Shown here one piece after another: positions 44,780 through 54,000 of a stretch of DNA of 64,000 bases. The notes under the pieces are model-generated. The model worked only from the letters and a program-made list of their open reading frames with translations, did no database searches and was not told the DNA's origin. The stretch's first letter is position 1; every line of letters starts with the position of its first letter. Both the position numbers and the translations under genes were made by a program. The DNA comes from Massilia litorea (GTDB lineage Bacteria > Pseudomonadota > Gammaproteobacteria > Burkholderiales > Burkholderiaceae_D), in assembly GCF_015101885.1 (NCBI RefSeq), contig NZ_CP062941.1, positions 2,046,001-2,110,000 of the forward strand, given 5' to 3'.

Positions 44780-45772
44780 ATGACCATCAAATTCCTGGCC
44801 GCGGTCCTGGCCTTTGTCGCCTCTCTCAATGTCGCCTGGGCCCAGGCCCCGATCGTCATCAGGTTCAGCCACGTGGTCGCGCCCGACACCCCGAAAGGGC
44901 AGGCCGCCGAACGTTTCAAACTGCTGGCCGAACAGTTCACGCGCGGCCGGGTCAAGGTGGAAGTGTATCCGAACAGCCAGCTCTACAAGGACAAGGAGGA
45001 GCTCGAAGCCCTGCAGCTGGGTGCTGTCCAGATGCTGGCGCCCTCGCTGGCCAAGTTCGGCCCGCTCGGCGTGAAGGAGTTCGAAGCGTTCGACCTGCCG
45101 TATATCTTCCCCTCGAAGGCGGCGCTGTACGCCGTCACCGAGGGCCCGATCGGGCGCGACCTGCTCGGTAAGCTGCAGTCGAAAGGCATCACCGGCCTGG
45201 CCTATTGGGACAATGGCTTCAAGCTGATGTCGGCCAACCGGCCGCTGCACGTGCCGCTCGACTTCCGCGGCCTGCGCATGCGCATCCAGTCCTCGACCGT
45301 GCTCGACGCCCAGATGCGCGCCCTCGGTGCCCGGCCCCAGGTGATGGCCTTCTCGGAAGCCTACCAGGCGCTCGAGACGGGTGTGGTCGACGGTACCGAG
45401 AATCCGCCCTCGAACATGTACACCCAGCGCATGCACCTGGTGCAGAAGCACCTGACGGTGTCGAACCACGGTTATCTCGGCTACGCGGTGATCGTCAACC
45501 GCAAGTTCTGGGACGGATTGCCGACCGACGTGCGCGCCGCGCTCGAACGCGCGATGCGCGACGCGACCGCGTTCGAAAAAACGATCGCCCAGCGCGACAA
45601 CGACCGCGCTCTGGAGGCGATCCGCAAGGCGGGCAAGACCACGATCTACTACCTGACGCCCCAGGAACAGGAGAAATGGCGCGCCGCGCTGCTGCCGGTG
45701 CACCGCCAGATGGAGCGTCGCATCGGCAAGGATTTAATTGATGCAATTGCCCGACAAACAGCGGAGAAATAA
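44780..45772 (+). CDS. dctP: TRAP transporter solute-binding protein, DctP family
   Basis: This 330-residue periplasmic receptor captures organic acids such as C4-dicarboxylates. A signal peptide (MTIKFLAAVLAFVASLNVAWA) precedes the mature start QAP. Family motifs include IRFSHVVAPDTPKG, RMRIQSSTVLDAQM (the carboxylate-binding Arg), the GTENPPSNMYTQRMH segment and HGYLGYAVIVN. It is divergent from dctS-dctR. No dctQ or dctM follows, so either it uses permeases encoded elsewhere or it works as a co-sensor. No strong ribosome site is visible before the ATG at 44780. Confidence 0.9.
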   Translation: MTIKFLAAVLAFVASLNVAWAQAPIVIRFSHVVAPDTPKGQAAERFKLLAEQFTRGRVKVEVYPNSQLYKDKEELEALQLGAVQMLAPSLAKFGPLGVKEFEAFDLPYIFPSKAALYAVTEGPIGRDLLGKLQSKGITGLAYWDNGFKLMSANRPLHVPLDFRGLRMRIQSSTVLDAQMRALGARPQVMAFSEAYQALETGVVDGTENPPSNMYTQRMHLVQKHLTVSNHGYLGYAVIVNRKFWDGLPTDVRAALERAMRDATAFEKTIAQRDNDRALEAIRKAGKTTIYYLTPQEQEKWRAALLPVHRQMERRIGKDLIDAIARQTAEK

Positions 45773-45901
45773 TGACGCTTCGGTCAGTAAGAATGGTGTC
45801 GCGAGGGCTGTCGTGACACGGGCGCCTCGACTGTGGTGCATTTGCGAAAACCGTATATAAAAAACTATTCTTCGTTGGCACAGTTGCGTTATGATTGGGC
45901 G

Positions 45902-46079
45902 CTGCGGCACCAAAGCGGTGCAGGCAACCCGGACACAGTCTTTGGAGGGGCAGAAAAAGCACGGTAGTCCATACCGGAGATCATGAGAGGAGACACACGT
46001 TCGACAGAAGTCGTTGGCACTGCCAAACGACCGGGACGTGCCTGATGATTGGAGCGCACCCAAGGGTGCGCTTTTTTTT
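45902..46079 (+). ncRNA. Candidate structured small RNA or 3'-UTR RNA after dctP
   Basis: No protein gene fits here, yet the sequence is rich in local hairpins: GCACC with GGTGC near 45906, CGGTA with TACCG near 45962, and GTCGTTGGC with GCCAAACGAC near 46011-46030. Longer-range arms pair GGCAACCCGG with CCGGGACGTGCC and GTCTTTGG with CCAAACGAC, giving a rod-like fold. GGA triplets recur in CCGGAGA, AGAGGAGA and TTGGAG. The end is fixed by a strong terminator. TATGAT at 45890-45895 is a possible -10. It matches no family I recognise. The exact 5' end is a guess, and it could be a processed dctP 3' UTR. Confidence 0.4.
46053..46079 (+). terminator. Strong intrinsic terminator
   Basis: Eight-base arms AGCGCACC and GGTGCGCT around a CAAG loop are followed by eight consecutive T on the plus strand. 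It ends the RNA that begins near 45902 or read-through from dctP. From 45773 to about 45890 and from 46080 to 46148 I see nothing further. Confidence 0.9.
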
Positions 46080-46148
46080 CGCCTGGGGTTTCGTGAACAC
46101 CCGTCAGTTTGCTATAACACCTGGCAGTGGCGTAACGTAGGTATATTT

Positions 46149-49037
46149 TCAGGCTGCCAGCTCCTCCAGCGTTCTGGCATCCACCGGCCTGCTGAATAAA
46201 TACCCCTGCCAGTGATCGCACCCGATCCCCGCCAGAAAGTTGCGCTGGGCTTCGGTCTCGACCCCTTCGGCGATGATTTTCAAGCCTAAGGATTTGCCCA
46301 GCGCAACCACGCTGCGCGCGATCGAGGCGTCGTTCGGGTCGTCCAGCACATCGCGCACGAAACTCTGGTCGATCTTCAATTGGTCGAGCGGCAGCCGCTT
46401 CAGGTAGCTCAGCGACGAATACCCCGTACCGAAATCGTCGAGCGAGAAGCAGATGCCGTGTTCGCGCAGGGCATGCATCTTGCCGATCGTTTCCTCGACG
46501 CCTTCGATCATCAGGGTCTCGGTCAATTCCAGTTTCAGGCAGGCCGGATCGATGCCGCTTTCGCGCACGATGGCGAGCGTCTCTTCCACGAAATCCCGCT
46601 GCAGGAACTGGCGCACGCTGACGTTCACGGCGATCGTGAAGTGGGCCGTGGCCGCCGAGGCCGACCAGAGCGCCAGCTGCTCGCAGGCGGTGCGCAGCAC
46701 CCAGCGGCCCAGGGGCAGGATCAGGCCCGAGGTCTCGGCGATGGCGATGAAGCCGGCGGGGCCCACCAGGCCGCGCGTCGGATGCTGCCAGCGCACCAGC
46801 GCTTCGGCGCCGGTGAGCAGGCCGTCGCCGTCGACCTGGCCCTGGTAGTGCAGCACGAACTGCGAATCGAGCAGCGCCGCGCGCAGCTCCGTCTCGATCT
46901 CGGTGCGGTAGGTCACCTCGTGTTCCATCGACGGATGGAACAAGCGCAGCGTGTTGCGGCCCTGGCGCTTGGCCTCGTACATCGCCAGGTCGCCGCGCCG
47001 CATCAGGTCGTCCAGCCTGTCTTCGTGGCCGGTGCTAAAGGTGACGCCGATGCTGCAGCTGGCGTGGTGCACGGCGCCCCCGACCTCGAACGGTTCGCGC
47101 AGGGCCACGAGGATTTTTTCGCCCACGGCCTCGGCATGCTGCCGCGCTTGCGGCTCGTCCGGACCGAGCGCGTCGAGCAGGATCACGAATTCGTCGCCGC
47201 CCAGGCGCGCCACGGTGTCGCTCGCGCCCACGCAGGCCAGCAGGCGCGCGGCGACCTGCTGCAGCAGCTGGTCGCCGACGACATGGCCGCGGCTGTCGTT
47301 GAGGTCCTTGAAATTGTCCATGTCGAGGAACAGCAGGGCGCCCACGTGGTCCTGGCGCCCGTGCCGGCCGAGGCAACCCGTGACCCGGTCGTAGAGCAGG
47401 CGCCGGTTCGGCAGGCCGGTCAGCGAATCGTAATAGGCCAGCTGGACGATTTTCTCGTCAGCCTGCTTGCGCGCGCTGATGTCGGACTGGGTGCAGACGA
47501 AATTGGTCAGTACGCCGTTTGCATCGCGCACGGCGCTGACCGTCAGCCAGGCCGGATAGCGCTCGCCGTCGCGGCGCCGGGTCCAGACTTCGCCCTGCCA
47601 CGACTGCTCGTAGCGCACGCTGTCCCACATCCGTTCGCGGTAGTCGTCGCCGTCGCTCTCCAGCGAGAACGGCGGGAAGGGCGCGCCGGCCAGTTCCGAC
47701 GCCGGGCAGCCGTTGAGCGTGCCGAAGGCCTGGTTGGCTTCGACAATGATCGCATCGGGCGTGAGCACGCACATGCCTTCGGCCGACTGGAACACGGTGG
47801 CGGCGATGCGCAGCGATTCCTCGGCCTGCTTGCGCGGTGTGATGTCGGTAGTGATGCCGCACAGCGCGTGGACTTCCTCGTCGTGCACCAGCGGGATTTT
47901 GGTGGTCAGGTAAAGCTTGCCGTTGAGGCACTCCTCCGCCACGTAACGCTCGTGCCCCTCGATGACGGCGAGGTCGCCGGCGCGCGTCATCCTGGCCTGC
48001 TCGGGACCGAACAGGTCGGCATCGGTCTTGCCCAGGATGGCGGCCGCCGGCCGGTTCAGCAGGCGGCACAGGGCGCCGTTCACGTACTGGAAGCGCGACT
48101 GGGCATCCTTGATGTAGATGAGGCTATCGACGCTGTCGAGGATGGTCGAGAGTTTGCGCTCGTTGTCGCGCAGCGCGCGCGTGCGCGCCGCGACCTCGGT
48201 GCGCAGCCAGCTCGCCACGGCCAGCGCGGAGAGCAGCAGGCCGATGGTCGCGGCCAGGGTCCACAGCAAAGCCGGCGGTACCGCGGGCGCCGGCCCGGCC
48301 GCCTGCCAGCGGCGCAGCGAGGCGAAATACACCGAGTCCGGGTCGGCGCGCCAGGCGCCCAGGTGGCGGTCGATGGCGTCCAGCACCGCCGGCTGGCGCC
48401 CGGGCATGGCAGCGTAATACAGGCGCGCCGGATTGAACACGACCGGCGTGGCCTCGAGCCCGTGCGCCTTCGCGCTGGCCTCGCCATAATAGTGGTTCGC
48501 GGCCACGACATCGGCCTGGTCATTGCCGACCATCGCGAAGCCCTGCTCGAGCGAGACGACCGGCACCAGCACCGCGCCATACCCGGCCAGCACGCCAGGG
48601 AGCACTTGCGCCTGCACCGAGCCGGCCAGCACGGCCACGCGGCGGCCTTTCAAATCGAGCAGGGAACGGATCGCGCTGCCGGGACGCGCATAGATCTGCG
48701 ACCAGCTGTGCAGCACCGGCACCTGGTGAAAGGCATAGCGGTGGGCGCGTTCGTCGGACCAGGCCATGTCGGGCAGCAGGTCGATCCGGCCCGCGTCCAG
48801 CGCGTCCAGGCAGGCCTGCCATTCGCAGGCGACGAATTCGAGCGGCCAGTGTTCGGCGCTGGCCATTTCGCGCAACAGGTCGACCAGGATGCCGGAGGCG
48901 CCGCCGTCCTCGTTCATGAACACTTTCGGCGCATTCTGATAAATTCCGACCCGCAGCGGCGCCTGCGGCGCGGCGCCCGCCTGGGCCAGGCAGGCAAGCA
49001 GGAACAGAAGGGCCAGAATGCGTTTCGCGGGCGGCAT
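46149..49037 (-). CDS. SBP-PAS-PAS-GGDEF-EAL cyclic di-GMP signalling protein
   Basis: This 962-residue membrane protein has a signal or anchor helix, then a periplasmic solute-binding family 3 domain (about 25-250) of the amino-acid-binding type. A transmembrane helix (about 257-278), two PAS domains (about 298-410 and 420-535), a GGDEF domain and an EAL domain follow. GGDEF is intact (613-617). EAL is intact (Glu745-Leu747, GAEALVRW) with DDFGTGYSS, QSFVRDV and EGVET, so both synthase and phosphodiesterase activities are possible. The EAL domain keeps all usual residues, suggesting degradation may dominate. The ligand is unknown. It stands alone on the minus strand. Confidence 0.93.
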   Translation of the reverse strand: MPPAKRILALLFLLACLAQAGAAPQAPLRVGIYQNAPKVFMNEDGGASGILVDLLREMASAEHWPLEFVACEWQACLDALDAGRIDLLPDMAWSDERAHRYAFHQVPVLHSWSQIYARPGSAIRSLLDLKGRRVAVLAGSVQAQVLPGVLAGYGAVLVPVVSLEQGFAMVGNDQADVVAANHYYGEASAKAHGLEATPVVFNPARLYYAAMPGRQPAVLDAIDRHLGAWRADPDSVYFASLRRWQAAGPAPAVPPALLWTLAATIGLLLSALAVASWLRTEVAARTRALRDNERKLSTILDSVDSLIYIKDAQSRFQYVNGALCRLLNRPAAAILGKTDADLFGPEQARMTRAGDLAVIEGHERYVAEECLNGKLYLTTKIPLVHDEEVHALCGITTDITPRKQAEESLRIAATVFQSAEGMCVLTPDAIIVEANQAFGTLNGCPASELAGAPFPPFSLESDGDDYRERMWDSVRYEQSWQGEVWTRRRDGERYPAWLTVSAVRDANGVLTNFVCTQSDISARKQADEKIVQLAYYDSLTGLPNRRLLYDRVTGCLGRHGRQDHVGALLFLDMDNFKDLNDSRGHVVGDQLLQQVAARLLACVGASDTVARLGGDEFVILLDALGPDEPQARQHAEAVGEKILVALREPFEVGGAVHHASCSIGVTFSTGHEDRLDDLMRRGDLAMYEAKRQGRNTLRLFHPSMEHEVTYRTEIETELRAALLDSQFVLHYQGQVDGDGLLTGAEALVRWQHPTRGLVGPAGFIAIAETSGLILPLGRWVLRTACEQLALWSASAATAHFTIAVNVSVRQFLQRDFVEETLAIVRESGIDPACLKLELTETLMIEGVEETIGKMHALREHGICFSLDDFGTGYSSLSYLKRLPLDQLKIDQSFVRDVLDDPNDASIARSVVALGKSLGLKIIAEGVETEAQRNFLAGIGCDHWQGYLFSRPVDARTLEELAA

Positions 49038-49152
49038 GGGGATCCTGTCACGTATGAGGCCAGCATAGCCTTTTTCGGCTCAGCCGGCCGCCACGGACAG
49101 GCAATTTCCCCAGCGAAAAAGTTTGGTAAGCGCGGCGCGCGAGGAGTAAACT

Positions 49153-49683
49153 GTGGCGATGACTACACAACAAGGCAGCGAGCTGTTTTCCGCCATCGTG
49201 GCGGCCCCGTTCGGCGCGATCGGCATCCGCACCGAGGATCAACGGGTGCGCGAGCTCGTCTATTTGCAGCCGCGTTTCCACGAGAAAGACGCCCAGGATG
49301 CCGTGGCCGAGCAGGCCGCGCTGCAGGTCGAGCGTTACCTGGCGGACCCCGATTTCCGCTTCGATCTGCCGCTGTTCGAGGCCGGCAGCGCCTTCCAGAA
49401 ACGCGTGTGGGACGCGATCAGCGCCATCCCGCGCGGCTCGGTGCTGACCTACGGCAGGATCGCCAAGAATATCGGCTCGGCCCCGCGCGCGGTCGGCCAG
49501 GCCTGCGGCGCCAACTGGTTCCCGCTCGTCATTCCCTGCCACCGCGTGACCGCCGCCGGCGGCCTTGGCGGCTTTTCGAACAACGACGACGAAAACGGCT
49601 TTCACCTGTCGGTGAAACGCTGGCTGCTGCGCCACGAAGGCGCGACCGCATCTCCATGGCAGCAGCAGGCGATCTGGGACTGA
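49153..49683 (+). CDS. ogt: Methylated-DNA--[protein]-cysteine S-methyltransferase
   Basis: Ogt repairs O6-alkylguanine by suicidal transfer to its own Cys. The 176-residue protein has the active-site motif IPCHRV with Cys129. Upstream are the helix-turn-helix region RGSVLTYGRIAKNIGSAPRAVGQACGANWFP and downstream GGLGGFSN. GAGGAG lies 6 bases before a GTG at 49153 and 12 bases before an ATG at 49159; the GTG spacing is better. There is no Ada regulatory domain. It overlaps xerD by 28 bases and is probably co-transcribed with it. Confidence 0.94.
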   Translation: MAMTTQQGSELFSAIVAAPFGAIGIRTEDQRVRELVYLQPRFHEKDAQDAVAEQAALQVERYLADPDFRFDLPLFEAGSAFQKRVWDAISAIPRGSVLTYGRIAKNIGSAPRAVGQACGANWFPLVIPCHRVTAAGGLGGFSNNDDENGFHLSVKRWLLRHEGATASPWQQQAIWD

Positions 49684-50558
49684 TCGACGAGTTCTGCGAC
49701 ACGCTCTGGCTCGAGCAGGGCCTGGCGAAGAACTCGCTCGACGCTTACCGGCGCGACATGCGCATGTTCTCGACCTGGCTCGGCGTCAAACGCCCCGGCC
49801 GCGGCCTGCTCGGCGCCGGCCCCGAAGACCTGGCCAGTTATTTCGCAGAGCGCCATCCCGACACCAAGCCGAGCACGGCGAACCGGCGGCTGTCGGTCTT
49901 AAAACGTTTCTATGCGCTGGCGCTGCGGCGTAACCAGGTAGCCGAGGACCCCTGCCTGAAGATGGCCACCGCGCGCCAGCCGACGCGCTTCGTGCATACG
50001 CTCTCCGAAGCGCAAGTCGAGGCATTATTGGCCGCGCCCGACGTCGCCACGCCGCTCGGCCTGCGCGAGCGCACGATGCTCGAACTCATGTATGCGAGCG
50101 GACTGCGGGTGTCGGAACTGGTGGCCCTGAAAATTGTCGAACTCAGCTTGAACGATGGCGTGTTGCGGGTCACGGGTAAAGGCGCGAAGACACGGCTGGT
50201 GCCGTTCGGCGGCGAAGCGCGTGCCTGGCTCGAGCGTTATTTGAAGGATGCGCGCGGCATCATTCTGAACGGGCAGGTCGACGACGCCCTGTTCGTGACC
50301 AGCCGCGGCGGGCCAATGACGCGCCAGATGTTCTGGGTCGTGATCAAGAAGCATGCTGTCAAAGCCGGCATCCGCGCGCCGCTGTCGCCGCACACGCTGC
50401 GCCATGCCTTTGCCACCCATTTGCTCAACCACGGCGCCGACTTGCGCGTGGTGCAACTGCTTCTGGGACACTCCGACATTTCCACCACACAGATCTACAC
50501 CCATGTTGCGCGCGAACGCCTGAAGCATCTGCATGCACAGCACCATCCACGTGGTTAA
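49656..50558 (+). CDS. xerD: Tyrosine recombinase XerD
   Basis: XerD resolves chromosome dimers at dif together with XerC. The 300-residue product has an N-terminal SAM-like core-binding domain (about 8-95) and the catalytic domain with Arg151, Lys175, His246, Arg249, His272 and nucleophile Tyr281 (SPHTLRHAFATHLL and HSDISTTQIYTHV). Length and motifs fit XerD better than a phage integrase. The ATG at 49656 lies inside the end of ogt; the frame is open far upstream only as an antisense shadow. XerC is not in the window. Confidence 0.94.
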   Translation: MAAAGDLGLIDEFCDTLWLEQGLAKNSLDAYRRDMRMFSTWLGVKRPGRGLLGAGPEDLASYFAERHPDTKPSTANRRLSVLKRFYALALRRNQVAEDPCLKMATARQPTRFVHTLSEAQVEALLAAPDVATPLGLRERTMLELMYASGLRVSELVALKIVELSLNDGVLRVTGKGAKTRLVPFGGEARAWLERYLKDARGIILNGQVDDALFVTSRGGPMTRQMFWVVIKKHAVKAGIRAPLSPHTLRHAFATHLLNHGADLRVVQLLLGHSDISTTQIYTHVARERLKHLHAQHHPRG

Positions 50559-50652
50559 TTCAAAACTTGAAAGCTTATCTGGCGCATAATAGTCGCGCAC
50601 CGGGAGCGTTCCGCGCTCTACATCCATTCAAGTCAGAGCATAAGAGGTGATC

Positions 50653-50847
50653 ATGGCCAAAACCAACTTCAGTTATGAGAAGCGGCAACGGGAACTGGAA
50701 AAGAAACGCAAGGCGGAAGAAAAAGCCAAGCGGAAAGCAGAAGCGAAGAACCATCCGCAGGGGGAAGGGATGACGGAGGAGGCGTCGAACGATGCCGAGG
50801 GCGATACTGAGGTGAATGCGGATGCGCAGGAGACGCAGACGCCGTAG
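50653..50847 (+). CDS. Small highly charged conserved protein
   Basis: This 64-residue protein starts MAKTNFSYEKRQRELEKKRKAEEKAKRKAE, a strongly basic predicted helix or coiled coil, and ends in an acidic, disordered tail. Very similar small Lys/Arg-rich proteins with the same MAKTN-YEKRQRE start are common in betaproteobacteria. No function is known; nucleic-acid binding is a guess. GAGG lies 6 bases before the ATG. It follows xerD by 94 bases and precedes a REP-like cluster. Confidence 0.75.
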   Translation: MAKTNFSYEKRQRELEKKRKAEEKAKRKAEAKNHPQGEGMTEEASNDAEGDTEVNADAQETQTP

Positions 50848-50907
50848 TCGATTTTGTACATGTTGATACGATAACGCGCCGCAGTATTGGCTTCGAATGA
50901 AGCTGAC

Positions 50908-51030
50908 ACTGCGGCGCGTTCACGCGTGGGCTCGGAGAGCCCACCCTACGTTACTGCGGCGCGTTCACGCGTGGGATCGGGGAGCCCGATGAAACCGTAG
51001 GCGAGGCCATTGGCCTCGCCCACCCCTACG
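50908..51030. repeat. REP-like palindromes with a 45-base direct duplication (site 5)
   Basis: The segment 50908-50942 (ACTGCGGCGCG...GAGCCC) is repeated at 50953-50987 with two differences. The first copy ends in the usual CCCACCCTAC head. The second continues into the long unit GATGAAACCG, GGCGAGGCCATTGG and CCCACCCCTAC that also occurs at 24000-24040. The cluster lies between convergent genes. Confidence 0.75.
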
Positions 51031-51073
51031 TTACGCGGCGGCCCGGGGGTGACTCAAGCATCCCGGGCATTCC

Positions 51074-54000
51074 CTACGCGCTTTCCTTCGCGATGACAGG
51101 TGCGGCCTCGGCCACATGTTCGTGCCCCTTGGCAAACCAGCGGCGTGCCCGCTTGCCGATATTGTCCAGATAACTGTAGGCCACCGGCACCACCACCAGG
51201 GTGAGCAGCGTCGAGGTAATCACCCCGCCGATCACCGCCCGTCCCATCGGCGCCTGCGTTTCGCCACCGTCGCCGGCGCCGATCGCCATCGGCAGCATGC
51301 CGAAGATCATTGCCAGCGTCGTCATCAGGATCGGGCGCAGGCGCACCTGTCCCGCTTCCAGGATCGCCGCGAACTGCGCCTTGCCTTCGCGCTGGCCGTG
51401 GTTCGCGAAGTCGACCAGCAGGATCGCATTCTTGGTGACTAAACCCATCAGCATCACGACACCGATCACCGAGAACACGTTCAGGGTGCTGCCCGTGGCC
51501 AGCAGCGCCAGCAGCACGCCGATGAGCGACATCGGCAGCGACATCATGATGGCGATCGGCTGCAGGAAGGAGCCGAACTGCGAAGCGAGCACCAGGTAGA
51601 TGAAGATGATCGCGATCACGATCGCCGAACCGAAGTTGGCCATCGTTTCCGCCATCTGCTGGGCGTCGCCGCCGACGTCGAAGCGCACGCCTTCCGGCAG
51701 TTCGATGGACTCCATCGCCTTCTTGATGTCGGCATTCACGTCGCCCGAAGGGCGGCCTTCGATACCGGCATAGATCGCGACCCGGCGTTCCAGCGCCTGG
51801 CGTTTTAACACCTGCGGGCTGAACGAAGGCACGAACTCGACCACCTGGCGCAGCGGCACCATGATCGGGTTGCCGGCCGCGTCGACGCGCGAGGAGGCCA
51901 GCGACAGGTCGGCCAGGTCCGCCACCTTCTGGCGGCTGCTGCGCGGCAGCTGCACGTTGACTTCGTAGTTCTGGCCGTCCGGCGCCAGCCAGTTGCTGAT
52001 CTGGTCGCCGCCCACGAAGGGACGCAGCGCCGCGCCGACCTGCGCCACGGACAGGCCCAGGTCGCTCGCCAGCTCGTTGTTGATCTTGATGACGGTGGCG
52101 GGATTGGCGCCTTCCTGGCTGTACTCGATGTCGGCCACGCCTTTGATGGCGCGCATCTTGTCCATCAGCTTGTGGGCGGCGGCGTCGAGCTTGGCTTCGT
52201 CGCGGCCGAGAATCGCGATGAAGATCGGCTTGTTACCGACCGACATCGTGATGCCGGCGATCGGCTGCAGGCGCGCGCGAATCACCGACTCCATCGTTTC
52301 CTGCGAGCGGCGGTGCGTCTTCTTCACGTCGGTCAGTTTCAGGATCACCTGGGCACTGTTATGTCCCTCGTAGACGCCGATGGCGCTGCTGATCGCCTCG
52401 ATTTCCGGATAGGCGCGCAGCGCCTCTTCCACCTGTTTCACCTTGCCGTCGGTGTAGGCCAGGCTCGAGCCAACCGGGGTCTTGAACTTCATCTGGATGA
52501 AGCCGTCGTCGGTTTTAGGAGCGAACTCGCCGCCGATCATCGGGATCAGGAACAGGCTGCCGACGAAAATGCCCAGGGCCAGCGCCAGCGTCGATTTCCT
52601 CCAGCGCAGGGCCAGCGCCAGCACGCGGCCATAAATACCGTGCACGTGCTCGATGCCGACTTCGATCCTCGCCATGATCCGGCCCAGCCACGGCACATAT
52701 TTGAAGCGGTCTTTTACAGGATCCGGCCACACCGAAGACAGCATCGGATCGAGCGTGAACGAGACGAACAGCGACACCAGCACCGCCACCGCCACCGTCA
52801 CGCCGAACTGTAAAAAGAAGCGCCCGATGATGCCGTCCATGAAGGCGATCGGCACGAACACGGCGACGATCGCGAAGGTCGTCGCCATCACCGCCAGGCC
52901 GATCTCGTTGGTGCCGTCTTCGGCCGCGCGCAGATGGCTCTTGCCCATGCCGAGGTGGCGCACGATGTTCTCGCGCACCACGATCGCATCGTCGATCAGC
53001 AGGCCGATGCACAGCGAGAGCGCCATCAGGGTCAGGAAGTTCAGGGTAAAGCCGAAGTAGCGCATCGCGATGAAGGAGGCCAGCACCGAGATCGGCAAGG
53101 TGAGGCCCGTGATCACCGTGCTGCGCCAGGAGTGCAGGAACAGGAACACGATCACCATCGTCAGCAGCGCGCCTTCGATGATGGTGCGCTTCACGTTGTC
53201 GAGCTGGTGCTGGACGGTGGTGGACTGGTCGTCCATCACGCGGAACTTGACGTCTTTCGGCATCGTCTTGCGCAGCTCTTCCACCATCTTCAGGATGCCG
53301 GTGCCGACCAGCACCGTGTTAGCATCCTGGACCTTGGTGATGTCGAGCGAAATGGCGCGCACGCCGTTGACGCGCGAGATCGAGGTCTCTTCACGCTCGC
53401 CGTCGACCACTTCCGCCACCTGCGACAGATAGACCGGCCCGCTGGCGCGGCGCGCCACGATGATGTTGTTGAACTCGCGCGCTTCGCGCATCTTGCCCTC
53501 GACCCGCACCAGGCGCTCGGCCGCGCCGTACTGCAGGTTGCCGGCCGGGAGATTGGTATTCGTCGCCTGGATCGCGCGCAGCACTTCGTCGATGCCGATG
53601 TTCTGGCTGCGCAGCTGCTCGGGCTTCACGTGCACCAGTATCTGGCGCCGCGCCACGCCGCCGGTGCGCACTTCGCCCACGCCCGCCACGCTCTGCAGGC
53701 GTTTCACGATCACCTGTTCCGCCAGCGTCGACAGCGCGCGCATGTCGCGTTCGTTCGAGGTGACCGACAGGCGCACCACCGGCTGCTGGTTCTCGCCGTC
53801 GGCGCGGATCAGGAAGGGTTCCTTGACCTCTTTCGGGAAGGTGGGGCGCACGCGCGCCACCTTGTCGCGCAGGTCCTGCATCGCCTTGTCCATGTTGGTG
53901 GCGATGTGGAATTCGATCGAGACGCCGCTGCGGCCCTCCCAGGAATTGCTGCGGATGTTCTTGATGCCGCTGACGGTATTGATGACTTCTTCCATCGGCC

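Noticed and set aside
45865..45895. Sigma-54 promoter (TTGGCACAGTTGC) before the small RNA candidate
   Set aside because: The GG and GC elements are only 7 bases apart, not the required 10, so the -24/-12 spacing fails.
45895..46140. An 81-codon plus-strand frame over the small RNA candidate
   Set aside because: It runs through a strong terminator stem and its T-run, lacks a ribosome site and has an unstructured Arg/His/Cys-rich translation.
46380..49655. A plus-strand open frame of about 1390 codons ending in XerD
   Set aside because: Only the last 300 codons (xerD) are real. The rest is antisense to the GGDEF-EAL gene or a wrong frame across ogt.
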